Positions 22,094-33,189 of a DNA stretch of 44,546 bases are shown one piece after another; position 1 is the stretch's first letter; each line of letters starts with the position of its first letter. The notes under the pieces were generated by a model, which saw only the letters and a program-made list of their open reading frames with translations, did no database searches and was not told the origin of the DNA. Where the stretch lies: NCBI GenBank assembly GCA_015680685.1, contig MNCI01018369.1, positions 207,584 to 252,129 of the forward strand. Direction: 5' to 3'. The DNA comes from Gnetum montanum (lineage: Eukaryota > Streptophyta > Gnetopsida > Gnetales > Gnetaceae). Made by a program: the position numbers and the translations under genes.

Positions 22094-24828
22094 TCATGTA
22101 GTTTTTGGAGGTGGTGGCTCCTCCATCAGTCGCTTCGCATTGTCGCTAAGCTTCTGAAATTTGTAATGGTTGAGGAGCACCTGCAACTTCTCTTCTTCCA
22201 TTCTTGGATCATGTACTATCCAAGTTGCTAAACCAATGTGTGCTAACATTGGTACATCCCAAGGACATGGAAACTACAAAAACATTTTGTTGGCCTTCAC
22301 ATACCAAGCCACAAATTGTCATTGTTCCTTCTCAAAGGCCCTGGCCTTTTCTTTCAACTCATAATGATCTGTTTATCTCCAGGTCAAGTCTAAGGTAACA
22401 TCCTTCTATCCATGGTAGTGAGCTTTGATCACCTCAAGTTCTAAGTTTGCAACATGGAGTTTCTGCAAAGTAGCTTTTATGTCTGCAAACTCTTTCTCAT
22501 ATAATGCATAGGTGGTCACTACCTATTTTTCTAGCTTGCTTCTTGTCTGAATTGCTATTAACATGGCAAGGTTGGCATATTGAAGGTTAGCCAATGCCAT
22601 GTATTCTTTCAAATCCTTAATCTACATGTCTTTATTCTTCACTTCTACTTGATAGACCAATGCATAATTATCTAGAATTGACTACCAATCAAGATTTTGT
22701 GCTAACATGGACCCAATGCAAGCTTTAGCCATCTAGATTTCTTTTTCATTAATCTGCATGTACATGCCTATCTAGTCCTAGAAGTGTTCTTTCAAATTCT
22801 CATGCTTTTTCCCTCATTCTACCACGTGCTTATTTCAATTGTAGACTTTTATCAAATTGCATGGACCTCCTCTGTTGAGAGGGTGCAATTCTCTATAGCC
22901 AATCAGCTGATATCTTGATTGACCCTCAGTTGTTCTCTCAATGGATGGATACTTTCCTCAAAAACATTCTTTTATTTTTCAATGGTGGTCAACCTTGAGT
23001 TCTCTATAGTGAACTATTTATTTTCATCTTGAGTGGTGATTAGTGCCTTCTTATGAGCATAGGACTATGCCTCAATAGTTGAGGAATTCTAGACCGCCTT
23101 CTCCTTTTCTTGCTTGGTAGCTTTTTTCTCTTTGATTAACTTATTTAGCTATTTGTTCTAAATAGGTCCATCTGGTCAAGTGCAACAAATTAGACAAGGT
23201 CTTATCTCTCAACTCTCAAGGCAACTAGCTCTTGATGCAAGTGTTGTACTTATACTTTCGTGTGTTCCACCCTAACCTCAACTATGACCAGCTTCCCTTT
23301 AGTAGCAATGAGGTCTAATTATGCTATAGTGACATCACTAGGAATGTCAAACAAGGTGGTCATTACTTGTTCTATCTATAGTAATCTATCTAATACATTC
23401 TAATGGGCTCTAGGAGTTATCAAAGTCCTTACAAGCATTTGTGCATCTCTGGTCCCAGTCAAGTTCACTAGGGGCACAACAACCACATTGAATGATTCCT
23501 TGATGTGATCTATTATTACTTTTGTTGTGCTTGTCACATCCTAATGCTACATTATCACTACTATGGCACCTTCTCCTATTTCAAACATCACTTAAAAGGA
23601 TGTGACATTACCAGAGCTTTGTTGTGACCACTAGGATTCTCCTCTTGATTGTAGTGAAATATATCCCCTTGTTGGATTGGTCAAAATAGTGGGTTGTACG
23701 GTGTCATTAATGGCTCTGAATAGGCTTGATTCCTCTCGACTCCTCCAACTAAGCATTTTAGCAATTTTCTACAAGTGGCAAATTGTAGGCTTGTAGGCTT
23801 GTGGTAGCAATGGTGGAACTTGTGGCTCATGATGTTGTTTAGGCTCTTTTTTTGCTTCTTTTTTAGGTTCCACTTCTGTCTTTGTTTCTTATTCCTCACC
23901 AAGGTCTTTTCTTAATGCTATTGGTTTAAGAAATTCAGCAAAGGAAACATTCTAAGCCTTCCTAGAAATGTCATTTTTGTATCCCAGGATTCTAGTGCAC
24001 TTACATAGCTTCTAGATTAGGCAAGGAAATGGAAGTGTGGGCTTTCCTACCTTCTTCTCTTCAAACCACCTCTAAATTTCTATGCAATACAACTGGGGAA
24101 GGTTGGCCATGTATTTGCCCATTAGTATGGCACTTCCCCTAGCTACATATGTTGAAATTTGATTGAGCCCTTTCGTCAGAAAGAGGTGATATGTGCCTAT
24201 TTTAAAATAGGTCCTCTCTTCCAAAGTCAATTCATTATATGTTTTGTCATCCTTGCCGTAAACCCACCTTAGCCACAACTTTCTAGTGTTGGGGTCAAAC
24301 CTTGTAGACAAATAGGCTAACTTTGCCCCTTCATTTGGTAGATTAAGAGCTTCAACAATTGCTTTAACTAAGAATGAAACATTGACTCTGCAAATGTTAA
24401 CAGTGGTGCCTTCTTCTTTGTTGTGCCAGAATTGGTATGTTTCATCAAGATACCATTTGCTACTATCTAAAAGGATAGGCCACAAGGGTTTCCTAGATTT
24501 GCATCTGAACTGATTCAGGAGCAAATGCCATGAATGGGCTGAAGTTCATCTCCATAATGACCATGGCTAACATGGATTTTTCTTGAATGGCCTCAAGGCA
24601 TTCTACAAACAACATGAGGCATTGTCCCTGCATGGGAGCCTAAGGTTTCATAGCCTTTTCTTGGACTGATTGCCTAGTAACATGAGCCTCTTAATGGATG
24701 CTGAATGATTGGGCCTCCTATTCTTCATGCTTCGCATGCTCGCCTTTCTAGCCTCTACCATCCCTTGGGTGTTTGACTACTCCCTATGAAGATCCTTCTT
24801 TCGCACCTATTTTTGGGGCCATTTGCAT
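22094..24828 (-). pseudogene. R4 ORF-X: unknown protein of ~900 codons with a long helical tail
   Basis: I do not recognise this protein. It begins MQMAPKIGAKEGSS at 24828, runs in one frame to about 24530 (CLEAIQEKSMLAMVIMEMNF), shifts frame, and goes on through the clearest part (24072-24524): WHLLLNQF, then WYLDETYQFWHNKEEG, ALNLPNEGAKLAYLS, RKLWLRWVYGKDDK and ILMGKYMANLPQL. A linker rich in Lys and Glu follows, then about 500 residues dominated by charged, heptad-like helix up to a proline-rich end (EEPPPP, stop at 22094). Many in-frame stops occur, mostly TAG, TAA or TGA where a C-to-T change is plausible. It lies where pol should be, on the sense strand, close to the 3' LTR. It could be a passenger gene or an element-specific structural protein. 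No enzymatic motif is evident. Confidence 0.6.
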
Positions 24829-25239
24829 TCAATCAAGGATCAGATGTTACTAAAGTGTTGTTATTTATCATTAACAAGTTTATACCTTACTCATTATTTA
24901 GTTTCATTATGTTCCTCAATTTATATGATTGCAGTGTTAGAAAAATGCCCAAAAAGTGTTTATCTTGTTTATGAAATTTCATGATTGGTTTCTTTTTACT
25001 TATGTATGGCGTATTATCAAGGTTATGGTCCCTTTGGCAAAAAGATTAAGGTTTTTGTCATTAATATGATTGATTGTTTATTATCATGCTTAAGGTTTTT
25101 AACCTTCTTACCATAATAATATCTTCTAGGTGATAGTAAATTTCCAAAAAGCAATGCAAGTTTTTTACACAAGCACCACCCCACAACTAACTTGAACACT
25201 CTGGATTCAAATAGGTTCAAACGACACAAAAATCGGAGC

Positions 25240-25281
25240 AGTAGGGAGCCAAATATCGCAAGTAGGAAGCCAAATATTGCA
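25240..25281. repeat. 21-bp tandem duplication
   Basis: Two copies of AGTAGGGAGCCAAATATCGCA, with two mismatches (25240-25260 and 25261-25281). Confidence 0.85.
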
Positions 25282-25370
25282 AGTAGAAGTTGGTTGCATA
25301 GAGCTCTAAGTCACAAGAGAAAATTTTAAAAACTCCCTAGGTGCAAATGATAAGAATGGATTTTGGGCAT

Positions 25371-25470
25371 AACAGGGGTCACATATATAGGTCTTACGCA
25401 ACACAATATCAGGTATCTGACGTCACATCCAACCTGATATCGAGTAGTCAATATTGAGGTCCATGGATTT
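25371..25470 (-). promoter_or_regulatory. LTR-like promoter block upstream of ORF-X
   Basis: On the minus strand GATATC, GATATTG and the palindrome TGACGTCA precede CCTATATATG within about 70 bases. R4 LTRs have the same order: GATATC words, TGATGTCAGATAT, then CTATAARTA. The block lies about 550 bases before the ORF-X start. TGACGTCA is the core that plant bZIP factors bind. It may be an internal promoter or the remains of a related LTR. Confidence 0.4.
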
Positions 25471-26899
25471 GCATCTAATGAGGGTACTAAGCATGCAAAA
25501 TGAAGCTCTAGGATTGGTTGGAAGGTTTGAGGTTAGGTCCATAGTTCTGGGGTAAGTAGGAAATCAATTTTACCAACAGAAGTGTTAAAAGATGGAATCA
25601 TCAATGTTAAAATCTTTGGAAGATACAAGAAAAGGGGTTTTAAACTGATGTTGTGAAATGTATCAATTACTTGATAAGGGAAAGCATGAAATTCAACAAT
25701 GAAGCACTGAGAAGCTGAAGAATGATGTGGTTGTGTCAAACAAGCATAAGTTACAATAGTTACACAAGTGGGTCCTCCCCAAAGCAAGCTCCAGCCCATA
25801 ATGACCTTGTGTAACTACACCTAAAAATGTCCGTAGGCACTAAAGGGGTTTAATGCAATGCATACCTGTGAAACAAAACACACATGGTAAAGTTGCCAAT
25901 TTGAGAAAATCATTCTATGTACCACAAAACCACAAGCTAGGATCACATGGACAGTGAGATGAGATGGACTGTAGAAAGGATTGTAGAAATTGGAACGTGA
26001 GGTGTCTTACCATAGGCACAATGAATCCTTGTGTATGATTAGTAGTTAAGTAATCATTAGCCCTTTGTTCCAAGATTCAAAGCAAGTTGCAACTACATTT
26101 TAGTGACATTGCATCATTTCATCACTTCGGCAAACAACCATAAGACTACCATAGTTGCAAGGAGTAACATTACTTGGTGTTTTTTCCAATGGAACCCTCA
26201 AATATTTATTCAGTGTCCTTTTACGTTACTCTTACTCCCATTTTTTGTTAGATCTACAAAGATATAATTGACAACCTTAGCACCATGATAGAACATATAG
26301 AAGTGGCCAAAGAGACTTCACAAATCCCCTTGATGTCACACCCTTCACATTCCCCCTTGGTTCTACACTTGTCTTTCCAGGCACAAGGATTATGAATTTA
26401 TTTTTAGTTGTGATGATAAAGAAGAATGTCGTTATGCCCAAAACAAGAACCAATGAGTGGATGGATGACATGGTCTCACTATCTAAATAATTGTCGCTCA
26501 TGACTTGACAACATAGAGAAAACCTCACCTCAATGGGCTACATGATCATTTTATTTACAAGTGAGATTACTAACAAACAAAATTTTGAAAAAGTTGAAAA
26601 GGATAGGAAAAATTTGTATGAAGAAATAAGAAGATGACAAAAAATTGAAAAATAAAAAGATCAAAAACACGTATTAATTCTAGAGCTTAGAATAGGGGGT
26701 TTTCCCCATGACTAAATGATTGGCCATAGCAAGGATTAATAAGTGAATAGTAAGGATCCATGCATGTATAAAACATTGGTAATCTTCCATTTTCAAGCCA
26801 CTGTGGTTTTGTGGTAGCTACGTTGATAAATTATTGTTCACACACTTGGTTGTTAAACATGTGGTGTGCTAGGGTGTAAGTTGTGTTAACGTTGTAGAT

Positions 26900-29080
26900 G
26901 TCTAGCCCACAATTGCACCCACGATCATATTATGTATCCATGGGTTTTTATGTCTCCCCACACTGCTAGATTTATTGGTTTGGTCTGGTGTTGCTGTAAT
27001 AATGGATGGTGGCCCTTGCATAAGATCAGAGGATGTTGATTATGAAAGAGAAGGCATTACACTTGATTGGCATTGTGTTGATTTGGATGATGTGGTTGAT
27101 CCTTGACTGTTGTGCTTCCACCTATGGTCTGTCCTAAAGAAAGGACATTTCTAAGCTTGCAATGGGGACCTACCAATATTAGCATGTCTATGCACATTCG
27201 CAGCACAAGTGGCATTCATTTGTTAATATTGTGATGTCGAGCCTTCCTATCATTGGTGGTGGCATGTGATGAGGTGGAGTATGAGAATATCAAGGGTGGG
27301 ATGAATGGTAAGAGATGCAAGGTGGTGATCCTTCAAGGGATGTCATGGGTTGATGGTACTCGGGAGAGTGATGGTAGCAATTTAAAGTAGAGGACATAAA
27401 ACTAGTTGGGGAAACAAGATGTTGAACATAATATTCGTGCAGTTCTAGTTGATAAGGCTAGTTTGGTGGTAACCTCTCCCATGATTTTGGGTTTTGCCAC
27501 TATGGTTGATGATAGTGTTGAGGCTGGTAGTAAGTCCCCCTAGGATAGTATGATTGGTTGTGGGACTAACTATCATTACCATGTGGAAAAGGACATCTCC
27601 TAGGCATGCGCTTCTATACAAACTTTGGATTTAATGCACCTATCCAATACTCATGTAGATGCAACAAGACTGGGCAATGGCCCTTTGAATGATCATATAT
27701 GTAGATGTCACATCCATTATCTTCATCTGTGGTTGAGTCTATAACCTCACTTTCTTTAGCCATTTTTCTTGTTTGCTGAAAAGTGTTCCTAGTTGTTTCC
27801 TAGTTCTACCTTATTTGTTTATTATGATCACTTGGTTTTTTTTTACATGACCTTCTCTTCTACAGTTTCTACCAAAGTTGTAACTTTGTCATATACCCAT
27901 TCTGACATCCTATTAAACTTTGCTTCAAGTTCATCAATAGACTTCTATATTGGCAAGGTTCATTATGGGATCACCTTATCAAGAGTAGTTTCTTTCTCCT
28001 TACCATAAATGTGGACCTACTTCTTTTGAAGAGTTGGGTCCCAGTGATATTTCTCAACATTCTCCCATTTGCATATCTCTCCTTCTTCTTTGGCCACATG
28101 CTCAATTAGCTCACGAATCTGATGGATTCATAGCTCGTATAATTGGCCTAGGGCATACATCCCAAGGGTCTCCCTTATTTCATTAAGTCCATCTATGATG
28201 TGGAAAATTTGCCTTTCCTCAAAGAAACCATGGCCTGGGCATCTATTTAGTAGAGAATAATATCTATCTAAGGCCATGTCCAAGAGTTCATGTTGTTCTT
28301 ATCTCCATCCTTGGATTTTTCTCCTCAAGTTGGACACCCTTGCATAGGTTTGGTATTTTCGTTGAAGAGTTCCAAAATTGTGAACAACCATCAAATTGAA
28401 TTTGGTTTCAACAATCTATACCGCACTTTCAATTAGTGTCATAGGAAAGAGCTTAAGCTTTTACCATCCACTTTCAATGTTGTAGAAAGCATAGGCATCA
28501 TGGAAGGCTTGTACATGATGTTGCAAATCTATATCACAACCTCCTTCGAATTTAGGGATATTTTTTATATAAAACTTAGGTAAGCGACTTGCCCTACAAT
28601 GCTTGTGAGGTATCTTAACCACCTCTATGATCTATATCAGGATCTTAATGGCCAACAAGGATTCATCGTCTTCAGACATGTTGTGATGAAAGTTTCCATT
28701 CGATTGATCATGGCAATTTTACCTATGTTCATGTTAATGATCCTGAGTTTTCTTGCGAGTTCAATTTTTTTTTTATTTCGACCCTTTAGTGGAGCTTTAT
28801 CTCTATACCTACATTCATCTTCATTAGAACTAGACATGGAAGGGGAAGAAGAAGATGAGAAACTTGAAGCATTGCCATGGCTTCTATGATGTTCCCTAGG
28901 GTTCCTTGATCTATCGTTTCTTAGTTTTGATGATGTCTTAGGCCTTGAGGCCTTCCTTGGTCCAGGACTTACTTCATCTCCTCCAGGGTTATCTACCTTA
29001 GGCGAATGTAGTCCTTTGATGTCATCAGGGTGGTCATGAACATATGAAACCCCTACATGAAGTCCAATTTTTTTCAACAT
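26900..29080 (-). pseudogene. R4 gag (Ty3/gypsy, Athila/Tat-like)
   Basis: Structural capsid protein of the element. ATG at 29080 lies 176 bases from the binding site. The first 150 codons are rich in Ser, Arg and Lys (a run of SSSSS near codon 75). Between 28560 and 28000 the core of a Ty3/gypsy capsid domain is readable: LFPMTLIESAV, then FGTLQRKYQTYARVSNLRR, EQHELLDMALDRYYSLLNR followed by CPGHGFFEERQIFH and IIDGLNEIRETLG. The tail to about 26900 is rich in Pro, His and Ser and keeps a possible damaged knuckle (CPFFRTDHRWKHN). Stops are scattered, for example TAA at about 28310 where CAA is plausible. No protease follows. The 3' limit is approximate. Confidence 0.7.
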
Positions 29081-29255
29081 ATATCATGTTAATTCTCCAA
29101 TGACTGTTTCCATTATACAATGCATCATCGCTTCCTTGTGAAAAATACATTATTTTTGATTTATGGTGTGTGTGATTTAATACTTTCTAAAGATATATCG
29201 CTAATGCATTTACAGTGTTCATGTATAATATAACTAATCTAGATAACTAGCACCA

Positions 29256-29273
29256 TCCCTGGCAATGATGTCA
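29256..29273 (-). other. R4 primer binding site (Asp tRNA type, decayed)
   Basis: Minus strand TGACATCATTGCCAGGGA, against the TGGCGCCGTTGCCGGGGA known from Athila-type elements (complementary to tRNA-Asp). All differences are G-to-A or C-to-T. It lies one base from the LTR edge. Confidence 0.7.
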
Positions 29274-29274
29274 A

Positions 29275-30126
29275 TGATGAGTGATGAGGTACCCCTATGT
29301 CCAACCATATGAATCATAAGCGTTCATGCACGATCTAATCGAATTTCATGGATTGAACTAGTTGCGCATCTAAATCGTTATCCTTTGATTGCAGTTCGCT
29401 ATGTTCCCACTTGAACTAGTGGTAGCTTTGTCACATATGGTTTAGTCCAAAGTGAGGCATATGATTGATGTTGCCTAATCCTATGCTGCTCCTAATGATA
29501 ATAGACAAATAAATTAATTAAGCTAATAAATAGTAGAAAGTAAAATCTAATCTAGCCTACATGCGATGAGTATCTATTCCTAATCATCTACACACACCTT
29601 GGACTTTGTATAACTACCACTGGGTTGTCAAGCATATGTCACTGGGCATACCAAACGATACATTACTGGATTATCAAGTAATTACACCTAAGCACTCGCA
29701 ACTAGTCATATCAGTCTACTTAATCATAGGAATGATAAAGAGCAATAAATGGAAACATTAACTAAGGAAAACAATAAATAATTAAACAATTGAAAGTAAT
29801 AATAAATCTAAGTGAATGCTACAATGATGGAAGTAATCTTGATCTTTATTTCTGATCATGTAATGTGTCCAAGTACATCACACTCAAATAAGGATGTCAT
29901 ACAATTACAAACATCACACTATGGGCATGCATTATGAAATAACAGACTAGAAATCAACAATCTATGAAAAAGCTAAGTGAAAATTAAAACTAAACTGTGT
30001 CGCGACCATGCACCTGAGTGTTGTATTTATAGGCTAGCATGGAAGAGATGATATTAGATATCCAACATCGCTTCTTGGGACCCGATATCACATATTCAAT
30101 ATCGAGGCTTCGATATCGAAGCTGAT
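29275..30126 (-). repeat. R4 5' LTR, missing its outermost ~16 bases
   Basis: Matches 21010-21886. Left end TGATGAGTGATGAGG; minus-strand TATA box CTATAAATA at 30024-30032. The outer end stops after GAAGCTGAT, where the R5 LTR-like sequence starts; the CCAAATCATGACTCATCA present in the other copy is missing. Confidence 0.85.
30024..30032 (-). promoter_or_regulatory. R4 5' LTR TATA box
   Basis: CTATAAATA on the minus strand, 40-100 bases downstream of the GATATC words. Confidence 0.6.
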
Positions 30127-31043
30127 TGATGAGTGGCGAGGTACCCCTACACTCACCCATACGAATACGAGCGTGCACGCGCGATCCGATCGAACTCCAC
30201 AGACTAAATGCCTTAACACCACAAGAAACACTTGGGGTTAATCGTTCGTTGTCTTCCCAGGCTTGCTTGTAAGTGTCACGGTGTATGGTTAAGCAAGTCT
30301 GAGGTATGTGGATTTTTTGGTATTTTCAGGTTTATCTACTAAGCTATGAGAGGAAAGGGTTGAGAAACTAAGCTAACTCTAACTAATGTCCTAAGTCTAA
30401 ATTAACTAGCGTCAGCATCCATTCCCACTTACCGGACACACCCTGAATTATGCAACTGTGGCTTACCAAACGCTAATTGTCACTGGGATCACCACACGTA
30501 ACGCAAGTGCTCGAAGTGGTCGTACTGAGGCACCTATTTAGCTTAAGTGTGATAAGCATCTGATTCCTTAATTAGTCGTACACACCCGTGGGTGCTCGTA
30601 ACTAAGTTGTACTTATCACACGTTCTAGCCTAGCAATGAGTAGCCAGTGACTTTGCATCTATGCATTTGGCTAAATCATCCACTTGGATAACAAGGATGC
30701 ATCTTCAAAGAACCACCACCATTCCAACGAAACAACGGAGATAATGGGAAGCGAGAAGGGCCTTAGTTAGAGGGAACACTTTGGTTCCATAACCAGTGCT
30801 TGCAGCCCAAATTTTATTTCGTCTAAGGGGTGTGCTTTGAATCCTCACTTTTAGCTTTTTAGCTTTTTCTTCTTCTCTTTTTTCTGTTTTTCCATTTTTT
30901 TTCTTCTTTTTTTTGTTTTGTGTTTTTATGCGTGGGGACCACACCATGCAAAGACTTCTTTATTTTTATTGTCTCAGCTTCCGATTATTGGGTTACATCA
31001 GAACGGTAAGAAAACCCAAGAAGAAAACATCCAAGCACCCAAG
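30127..31043 (-). repeat. R5: LTR-like relative of the R4 LTR, running into the gap
   Basis: Starts TGATGAGTGGCGAGGTACCC and follows the R4 LTR start at about three in four positions for 80 bases, then more loosely (shared CTTACCAAAC near 30471 and the following order of motifs). It keeps CpG where R4 has TG or CA (for example ACGCGCGATCCGATCG), so it is less decayed and probably younger. It could be a solo LTR or one end of an element lying in the gap. A pyrimidine-rich run spans 30848-30925. No gene is supported. Confidence 0.6.
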
Positions 31044-31665
31044 NNNNNNNNNNNNNNNNNNNNNNNNNNNNNNNNNNNNNNNNNNNNNNNNNNNNNNNNN
31101 NNNNNNNNNNNNNNNNNNNNNNNNNNNNNNNNNNNNNNNNNNNNNNNNNNNNNNNNNNNNNNNNNNNNNNNNNNNNNNNNNNNNNNNNNNNNNNNNNNNN
31201 NNNNNNNNNNNNNNNNNNNNNNNNNNNNNNNNNNNNNNNNNNNNNNNNNNNNNNNNNNNNNNNNNNNNNNNNNNNNNNNNNNNNNNNNNNNNNNNNNNNN
31301 NNNNNNNNNNNNNNNNNNNNNNNNNNNNNNNNNNNNNNNNNNNNNNNNNNNNNNNNNNNNNNNNNNNNNNNNNNNNNNNNNNNNNNNNNNNNNNNNNNNN
31401 NNNNNNNNNNNNNNNNNNNNNNNNNNNNNNNNNNNNNNNNNNNNNNNNNNNNNNNNNNNNNNNNNNNNNNNNNNNNNNNNNNNNNNNNNNNNNNNNNNNN
31501 NNNNNNNNNNNNNNNNNNNNNNNNNNNNNNNNNNNNNNNNNNNNNNNNNNNNNNNNNNNNNNNNNNNNNNNNNNNNNNNNNNNNNNNNNNNNNNNNNNNN
31601 NNNNNNNNNNNNNNNNNNNNNNNNNNNNNNNNNNNNNNNNNNNNNNNNNNNNNNNNNNNNNNNNN
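31044..31665. other. Assembly gap (622 N)
   Basis: Run of N. It hides about the first 79 bases of the left R6 LTR, the R6 target duplication, and the far end of R5. Long reading frames drawn across it are meaningless. Confidence 0.98.
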
Positions 31666-33026
31666 AGGGATATGCTGGAAAAATGAATCCGCGGCGCCCT
31701 GAACGGTCTTGTCGATCAAATAGGGACTTACTAATCAGTAAACTGATGAATATCTCATGAAACGATCTGATTCGAGGAATCGAAAAAACGAGGGGAAAAC
31801 GATGTAGATGAATTGCAACGATGATAACACTAAACACGATAAGAGGAGGCTAACATAAGAGAAACACGTAGTTTCAAGATCTACACTTTGCCTTGAAAGA
31901 TGTATATTTTATATATTTCGTTACACTGGGGAGACCCCGATTACTGGATGTAAAGCAAGCACAAAATAACAAGAAAACTATCCAAACAGAAGTCCGATCT
32001 ACCTCGTGGGCTAAAGCCGGGATGCAAGGAAGGTCAAGCTCTAACGTCTACTGATAAACTGTTTCTGACCAATAGAGTCTTCCCCAGCAGAACGATTACT
32101 CCTGTCGTCGGTGCTCGAAGCGAACTGTGCTCTATTTCTGCCGTAAGGTGATGCTGTCAACAATTGCCAAGGCACTGCTCTCTGTACCTCTGCTCAAAAG
32201 TGATAAGTACTCCAGTGCTCAGAAAAATGCCTTTTGCTTCTTTGATTTGCCAACCCCTGTACCTTTGTCAACTAGGGTATTTACAGGCTGCGACATTCTG
32301 TGGAAAAGGCGCAACCTTGATGACGTGTGTCCCGAATGTTTCGGGTATTGTTGGGTTGACCATTTTTATGTCAGATTTCATGACTACGCACAATACGCTT
32401 ACTTGCGTATTGTGCGTGTAAAGAATAGATGCTCATCGGGCATGTCTCAACTGTCTTTGAGTTATATTACGCTCATTCACGCTGTGTTGCGTGCATGAGC
32501 GTAACATAACATGGAAACAATGGATTCAAGTTGTTTTACGCTCGCTTACGCAGCCGCGCGTAATGAAGCGTAAACGATGTTTAGTTTGGCGACGCAATAC
32601 GCTGTGATACGCTACGTTGTGTGATGAGTGTATAATGAGCAATCGCACTTTCTTAGACTTTGCCTTTGACTGTTTTGGAGCTCATTACGCTACCGTGCGT
32701 AACAGAGCGTAAACCTGGCCTTGAACAAAAGACTTAGCAAAATACACAAAAAGTCGCATATTACGCTGCTCAAGCTTCTCCCTATGCCAAAGTAACTATC
32801 CTTCTGATGCCAGACTATGTTTGAACAGAATCACGCTAAGTGCCATTACGCTACGTCGCGTGATATAGCGTAAATAGAAAAAGCGTAGAAAGATTAGGAA
32901 TCTACACAAGAAGTTGAGGACTTGATGCTACGCGCCTCTTGGTGTTGCTCTGTCTTATTCTCCCTTCTGGACTTCTGACATGCGCCCTTGCCTGAATTGC
33001 GAATCTTTGCCTGGACTAAACTCTCA
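31666..33026 (-). repeat. R6 3' LTR (left part in the gap)
   Basis: Aligns with 42919-44279 almost without indels. Clear identity ends at CTTTGCCTG (33013); a weak match continues to a terminal CA at 33026. The TATA box seen in the other copy is changed to CTGTAAATA. It carries the same GCGTAA or TTACGC hairpin cluster (32386-32880). Confidence 0.9.
32386..32417. repeat. Perfect hairpin in the R6 3' LTR
   Basis: Arms of 13 bases (ACGCACAATACGC and its complement) around the loop TTACTT. Confidence 0.9.
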
Positions 33027-33147
33027 GAGGTACCACCGTTGCAGTGGGCGCAGCAGTGGCATCTCCGAGGGATCAGTAAGATGCCTCTTAGCTCATCCGA
33101 GGAATCAGTAGGATGCCGGTGGGGTGGCGACGCTGGGACTATCCCAG

Positions 33148-33166
33148 TATCCCACCTCGTTTTTTG
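33148..33166 (-). other. Candidate R6 polypurine tract, displaced from the LTR
   Basis: Minus strand CAAAAAACGAGGTGGGATA is the only purine-rich run near the 3' LTR, but lies about 120 bases upstream of its inferred edge. The bases directly beside the LTR are not purine-rich. The interval contains two copies of CCGAGGRATCAGTARGATGCC. Confidence 0.3.
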
Positions 33167-33189
33167 TGCAGTTGTACAGAGATGATCAC

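Larger units (their letters stand above)
24829..26900 (-). other. R4 non-coding spacer between gag and ORF-X
   Basis: No coding region is supported. It holds a promoter-like copy of the LTR words (25371-25470) and a 21-bp tandem duplication (25240-25281). Part of it may be an older inserted LTR; no edges or target duplication could be found. Confidence 0.45.
21010..30126 (-). mobile_element. R4: non-autonomous Ty3/gypsy element with gag and a long extra coding region
   Basis: Direct LTRs at 21010-21902 and 29275-30126 enclose 7.4 kb. A binding site next to the right LTR and a purine tract next to the left show that the element lies on the minus strand. The gag gene is at 27000-29080 and ORF-X at 22094-24828. 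No protease, reverse transcriptase, RNase H or integrase is visible, so this is a non-autonomous design rather than an internal deletion that kept pol. The Asp-tRNA-type binding site and gag pattern suggest the Athila/Tat branch. It is inserted in the 3' LTR of R3. The LTRs differ at roughly one base in ten, so it is old. Confidence 0.8.

Noticed and set aside
25371-26540. A complete solo LTR inside R4
   Set aside because: Promoter-like words are present, but I found no matching ends or target duplication; reported only as a promoter-like block.
24786-28889. Short plus-strand frames inside R4
   Set aside because: Composition is that of AT-rich DNA, and the minus strand carries the recognisable gag and ORF-X.
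30913-31837. Long reading frames on both strands across the gap
   Set aside because: They consist mainly of unknown bases; the length is an artefact of N.
32127-32498. 123-codon plus-strand frame, also at 43380-43757
   Set aside because: Lies wholly in the LTR, antisense to the element; the two copies are similar only because the LTRs are. No domain recognised.
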